Assembly (NCBI GenBank): GCA_029783825.1 | Contig: JAREIK010003356.1 | Span: 322,047-386,046 of the forward strand | DNA length: 64,000 bases | Origin: Sapria himalayana | Lineage: Eukaryota; Streptophyta; Magnoliopsida; Malpighiales; Rafflesiaceae | Direction of reading: 5' to 3' | Shown here: positions 60,966-64,000 of the stretch, piece by piece | Layout: each line of letters starts with the position of its first letter | Position numbering within the stretch: the first letter of the stretch is position 1 | The notes under the pieces: model-generated | Databases searched by the model: none | Seen by the model: the letters and a program-made list of their open reading frames with translations, nothing else | Told to the model about the DNA's origin: nothing | Program-made: the position numbers and the translations under genes

Positions 60966-61310
60966 CATACCTACTGTGCACCATCAACACCCACACAAAT
61001 ATAATGCATTATATCACAAATGAATGAAGTATGTATACGAATAAGTTTATATAAGCAATCCAAGCATACCATGTTGATTAATGAAGAAGAATTTCCGTAA
61101 AAAAAATAACAGAATCAAAATGCACATGCTTGCATTAAGATAATCGATGAAGAATTCGGGTATAAAATGTACCTCAAATCAATAACAAATTATCATTTAT
61201 CTTCGATTAAGTTTTGATGCGTCGGTGTCGAGAGATAAATGGTTGACTACTGAGGACTTGCGCTTCACTTGTTAGAGTTGTCGCTCGAGTCTCGACAACA
61301 AGTGAATATA
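60966..61310 (+). mobile_element. CACTA-A copy 5, non-repetitive tail of block C
   Basis: TTTATATAAGCAATCCAAGC, GATGAAGAATT, ACCTCAAATCAATAACAAAT and CGTCGGTGTCGAGAG, as at 27810-28250. Closer to normal base composition. Too short and broken to call coding. Confidence 0.65.
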
Positions 61311-61525
61311 TATATATATATATATATTACAAAAATATTTATATTTTTAAATATTAAAACATTAAATAAACAATATATATATATAATACAAAAAGTCTCA
61401 TTTATTTTATTTACTATCAAAAATTTATTAATAAAATTAATGTGCGTGTAGCAAGGTACACATGAAAAACAAACACCTTACAATTTTTTATTATAATATT
61501 AATTAATCAATAAATATATAAATAA

Positions 61526-61564
<39 letters not shown>

Positions 61565-62437
61565 TAGCCTTATAAAAAAATATCAAATAGCAACAAAATT
61601 AACAAACTTCATATAAGAAGACTTACATGAAAAGATGATTTGTCTTCTAGCCACTCTCCTAATAGTTATAAAATACTCTTAATGTTAAAAAATATATAAA
61701 AATTTATATTTTATGGTTATAAATTTTTAATAATTCATATTAATTTTTTTGATGATAATAAGAAATAATTTTAAAGGCATAAAATTTTATATTATTTGAT
61801 ATCATCAATAATTTTTTAAATTCAAAAAATTACTTAAGGTGAGAAGATAATTAAAAGAAAGTTATATTTATAATTTTAATAAAGACTTAATATTATAAGC
61901 TAATAGTAAAAATATAACTCACTTGTTTAATTCTTTTAAATTTAGTAGGAGCAAATATTTATGTATTTATTTTAAAATATTAATTTATTATTTTTTAACT
62001 TTATTGAAAAATTTTATATTTTTATTATATTTCAAGATTTTTAAATTTTGAATTAATTATTTTTTTAAAAGTTTCCTTTAATCATAAAATTTTTTTATAC
62101 TTATAATAATATTAAGATTTAATAGTTTATTTGTCAATTCAAAAATTTTTGAATATATTTTTTATTTAATAATACAATGAATAATTTTACATTTATATTA
62201 GAAGAAATTTTAGTGTATGTTAATTTAATGTTTAAAATATCGAAAAAAATTATTATACTTATGAATTAATTATGTAATGTTACTTTAATATAAATTTTAA
62301 AGTTTCTTAATTAAAAAGTTTATAAAAAAAATTTTTATAATTTTTTTAAAAATTAATACATCATAAAAAAGTTATTTTAGTCCTTATTTATATAATTTTT
62401 TTTTGTATTATCTATTTTTTTATTTATTTTTAATCTA
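61311..62437 (+). mobile_element. CACTA-A copy 5, AT-rich right interior
   Basis: CAAAAAGTCTCATTTATTTT, GATGATTTGTCTTCTAG and TTTATGGTTATAAATTTTTA follow in the same order as 28373-28700. The alignment with 28250-29420 holds to about 62430 and is then replaced by array 5. The right subterminal repeats are absent. Confidence 0.7.
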
Positions 62438-64000
62438 AATTTTTATCTATCTATCTATCTTTATATATGCTTTTTTATCTTTCTGTCTATCTAATTGTTG
62501 ACCTATATGTCTATCTGTCTGTCTATTATATCACAATCTACCTGTCTATCTATCTATCTATGTATCTACTATCTATCTATCTTTTTTTGTGACTATCTAT
62601 CAGTATATATATTTATCTATCTATATATCTATCTTTCTATTAATCTATCTAACTAGGTCTCTGTCTATATGTCTAAATATCTTTATTTCTCTCTATCAAT
62701 TTGTCTATCTATATATCTATTTAACTATATATATCACTCTATCTAAATGAATTTATATCTATCTTTCTATCTATCTTTCTATATGTCTATCTATTTGTTT
62801 GTCTATCTACTTGTCTATCTATATTTAAATCTATCTTTCGATCTATCTATCTATCATTCTATCTGACTATCTATTTATTTGTCTATTTGTCTATCAATCT
62901 TTTTATCCATCTATCTATCTATCTTTCTGTCTTTCTGTATGTATATCAATCTTTCAATTTGTCTGTGTATCTTCTTGTCCATCTATTTCTGTATCTATCT
63001 TTCTATCTATTTATCTGTATGTCTGTCTATCTGTTTATCTATCTATCTATCTATCTATGTGTTTATCTATGAGAGTATCTGTTTGTTTATCTGATTATTT
63101 ATCTATCTATCTATCTATTTATCTATATGAATGTCTATTTTTCTATCTTTTTATCTATCTATCTATCTACCCAACTTTGTGTCAATTTGTCTATCATTCT
63201 TTCTATCTATTTATCTATCTATCTATATGTCTATTTTTATGTCTATCTATCTATCTATTTGTATTGATATCTAACTCTTTATCTATATTAATATATATCT
63301 ATCTATTTGAATTTCTATTTGTCTATTAAATTATCTATCTATGTGTCTATCTATATGTTTATCTAATTATCTATCTATCTATCTATATGACTATCTATCT
63401 GTCTATCTTTTTATCTATCTATTTATCTACCTAACTTAGTGTCATTTGTCTGTCAATCTTTCTATCTATTTGTCTATCTATCTATATGTTATTTTTATGT
63501 CTATCTATATGTATATATATTGATCTATCTATCTATTTGTCTGTCTATCTATCTAACTATCTATATTGATATATAACATTATAACTATATTTCTATAAAT
63601 CTATTTATTTGCATTTCTATTTGTATATATATATATATATCTAGCTATGTGTTGATCTATGTGTCTATCTATCTGTTCATCTTATATTTATCTATCTATC
63701 TTTCTATCTATCTATTTATCTATCTATCTATTTATCTATCTATCAATAAATTGTCTGTCTATCTATGCATCAAACTATCTATGTGTCTATCTATCTATCA
63801 AACTATCTATGTGTCTATCTATCTATCTATCTTTTATCTATCTATCTATTTGTATTATTATTTGTATGACCTATCCATCTATATATCTTCTATCTATCTT
63901 TATATCTATCTATCTATTTATTTATCTAATTAACTATTTGTCATCTATCTCTCTAATAATTTTTTTATCTATATCTCTATCTTTCTATCTACTACAGTCA
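62438..64000 (+). repeat. (TCTA)n array 5 (runs to the window end)
   Basis: Same strand and variants as the other arrays. A secondary repeat is visible: CCAACTTTGTGTCAATTTGT at 63171 and CTAACTTAGTGTCATTTGTC at 63431 (spacing 260) share the following 80 bases with small changes. Confidence 0.95.

Noticed and set aside
8620..64000. Many plus-strand open frames rich in Leu-Ser-Ile-Tyr inside the TCTA arrays (up to 293 codons)
   Set aside because: A repeating TCTA gives the 12-base cycle CTA-TCT-ATC-TAT without stops in all three plus frames, while the minus strand has TAG in every cycle. Overlapping frames in several phases with the same composition show they are repeat artefacts, not membrane proteins.
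1..64000. CRISPR arrays, bacterial operons, tRNA and rRNA genes
   Set aside because: The repeats lack spacer structure, composition and gene debris are those of a plant nuclear genome, and no cloverleaf with conserved T-loop or rRNA core motif was found by eye. A tRNAscan or Rfam search would be decisive.

Overview
The window is intergenic nuclear DNA of a flowering plant, AT-rich and built almost entirely of repeats. No intact protein-coding gene, tRNA or rRNA was recognised. The plant call rests on three things: CACTA-class DNA transposons with plant-type ends (CACTACAAGAAA), one with an Ulp1-like protease remnant; Ty1/copia and Ty3/gypsy fragments; and broken copies of two eukaryotic genes, an ARF-type small GTPase (twice) and a plant-type STT3B oligosaccharyltransferase catalytic subunit. 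The species cannot be told.

The main component is a large CACTA family, here called CACTA-A. Its pieces suggest the order: left end with subterminal repeats; block A (conserved non-repetitive DNA, a 22-bp TATATAC minisatellite and a trinucleotide tract); block B (540-bp AT-rich tandem units, an ARF pseudogene and a gypsy RNase H fragment); block C (360-370 bp monomers and an AT-rich interior); right end with subterminal repeats. No copy is complete here. Pieces are: 1-673 plus 4317-5700 (left end and A, split by another transposon); 5856-8612 (short derivative with both ends); 12753-14220 (right arm, inverted); 27620-30667 (C and right end); 35277-48099 (left end, A twice, B, then an inverted left end); 50474-62437 (A, B, C).

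A second transposon, CACTA-B (674-4316), sits inside the first CACTA-A copy. It has a TGT target duplication, and two paralogous copies of the host sequence in this window keep the empty site.

Five strand-consistent (TCTA)n arrays, the GATA/TATC microsatellite class, fill about 18.1 kb (28%): 8613-12752, 18921-25750, 30668-34317, 48100-50470 and 62438-64000. The first is interrupted by a GC-richer island. Many array edges fall exactly on transposon ends, which suggests one older array cut up by nested insertions. The long Leu-Ser-Ile-Tyr open frames in these arrays are a product of the repeat.

Gene debris: an STT3B fragment at 14308-15075 that keeps its exon-intron layout, with several stops; two intronless full-length ARF pseudogenes (43730-44275 and 54318-54862, minus strand) inside duplicated B blocks; a copia gag remnant near 26340-26650; a possible solo copia LTR at 34318-35045. 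Block C at 57520-60965 is a nine-monomer satellite in which two monomer types strictly alternate, a dimeric higher-order repeat. The related copy at 27.6 kb has only one partial monomer. Everything else is AT-rich DNA in which nothing was recognised.
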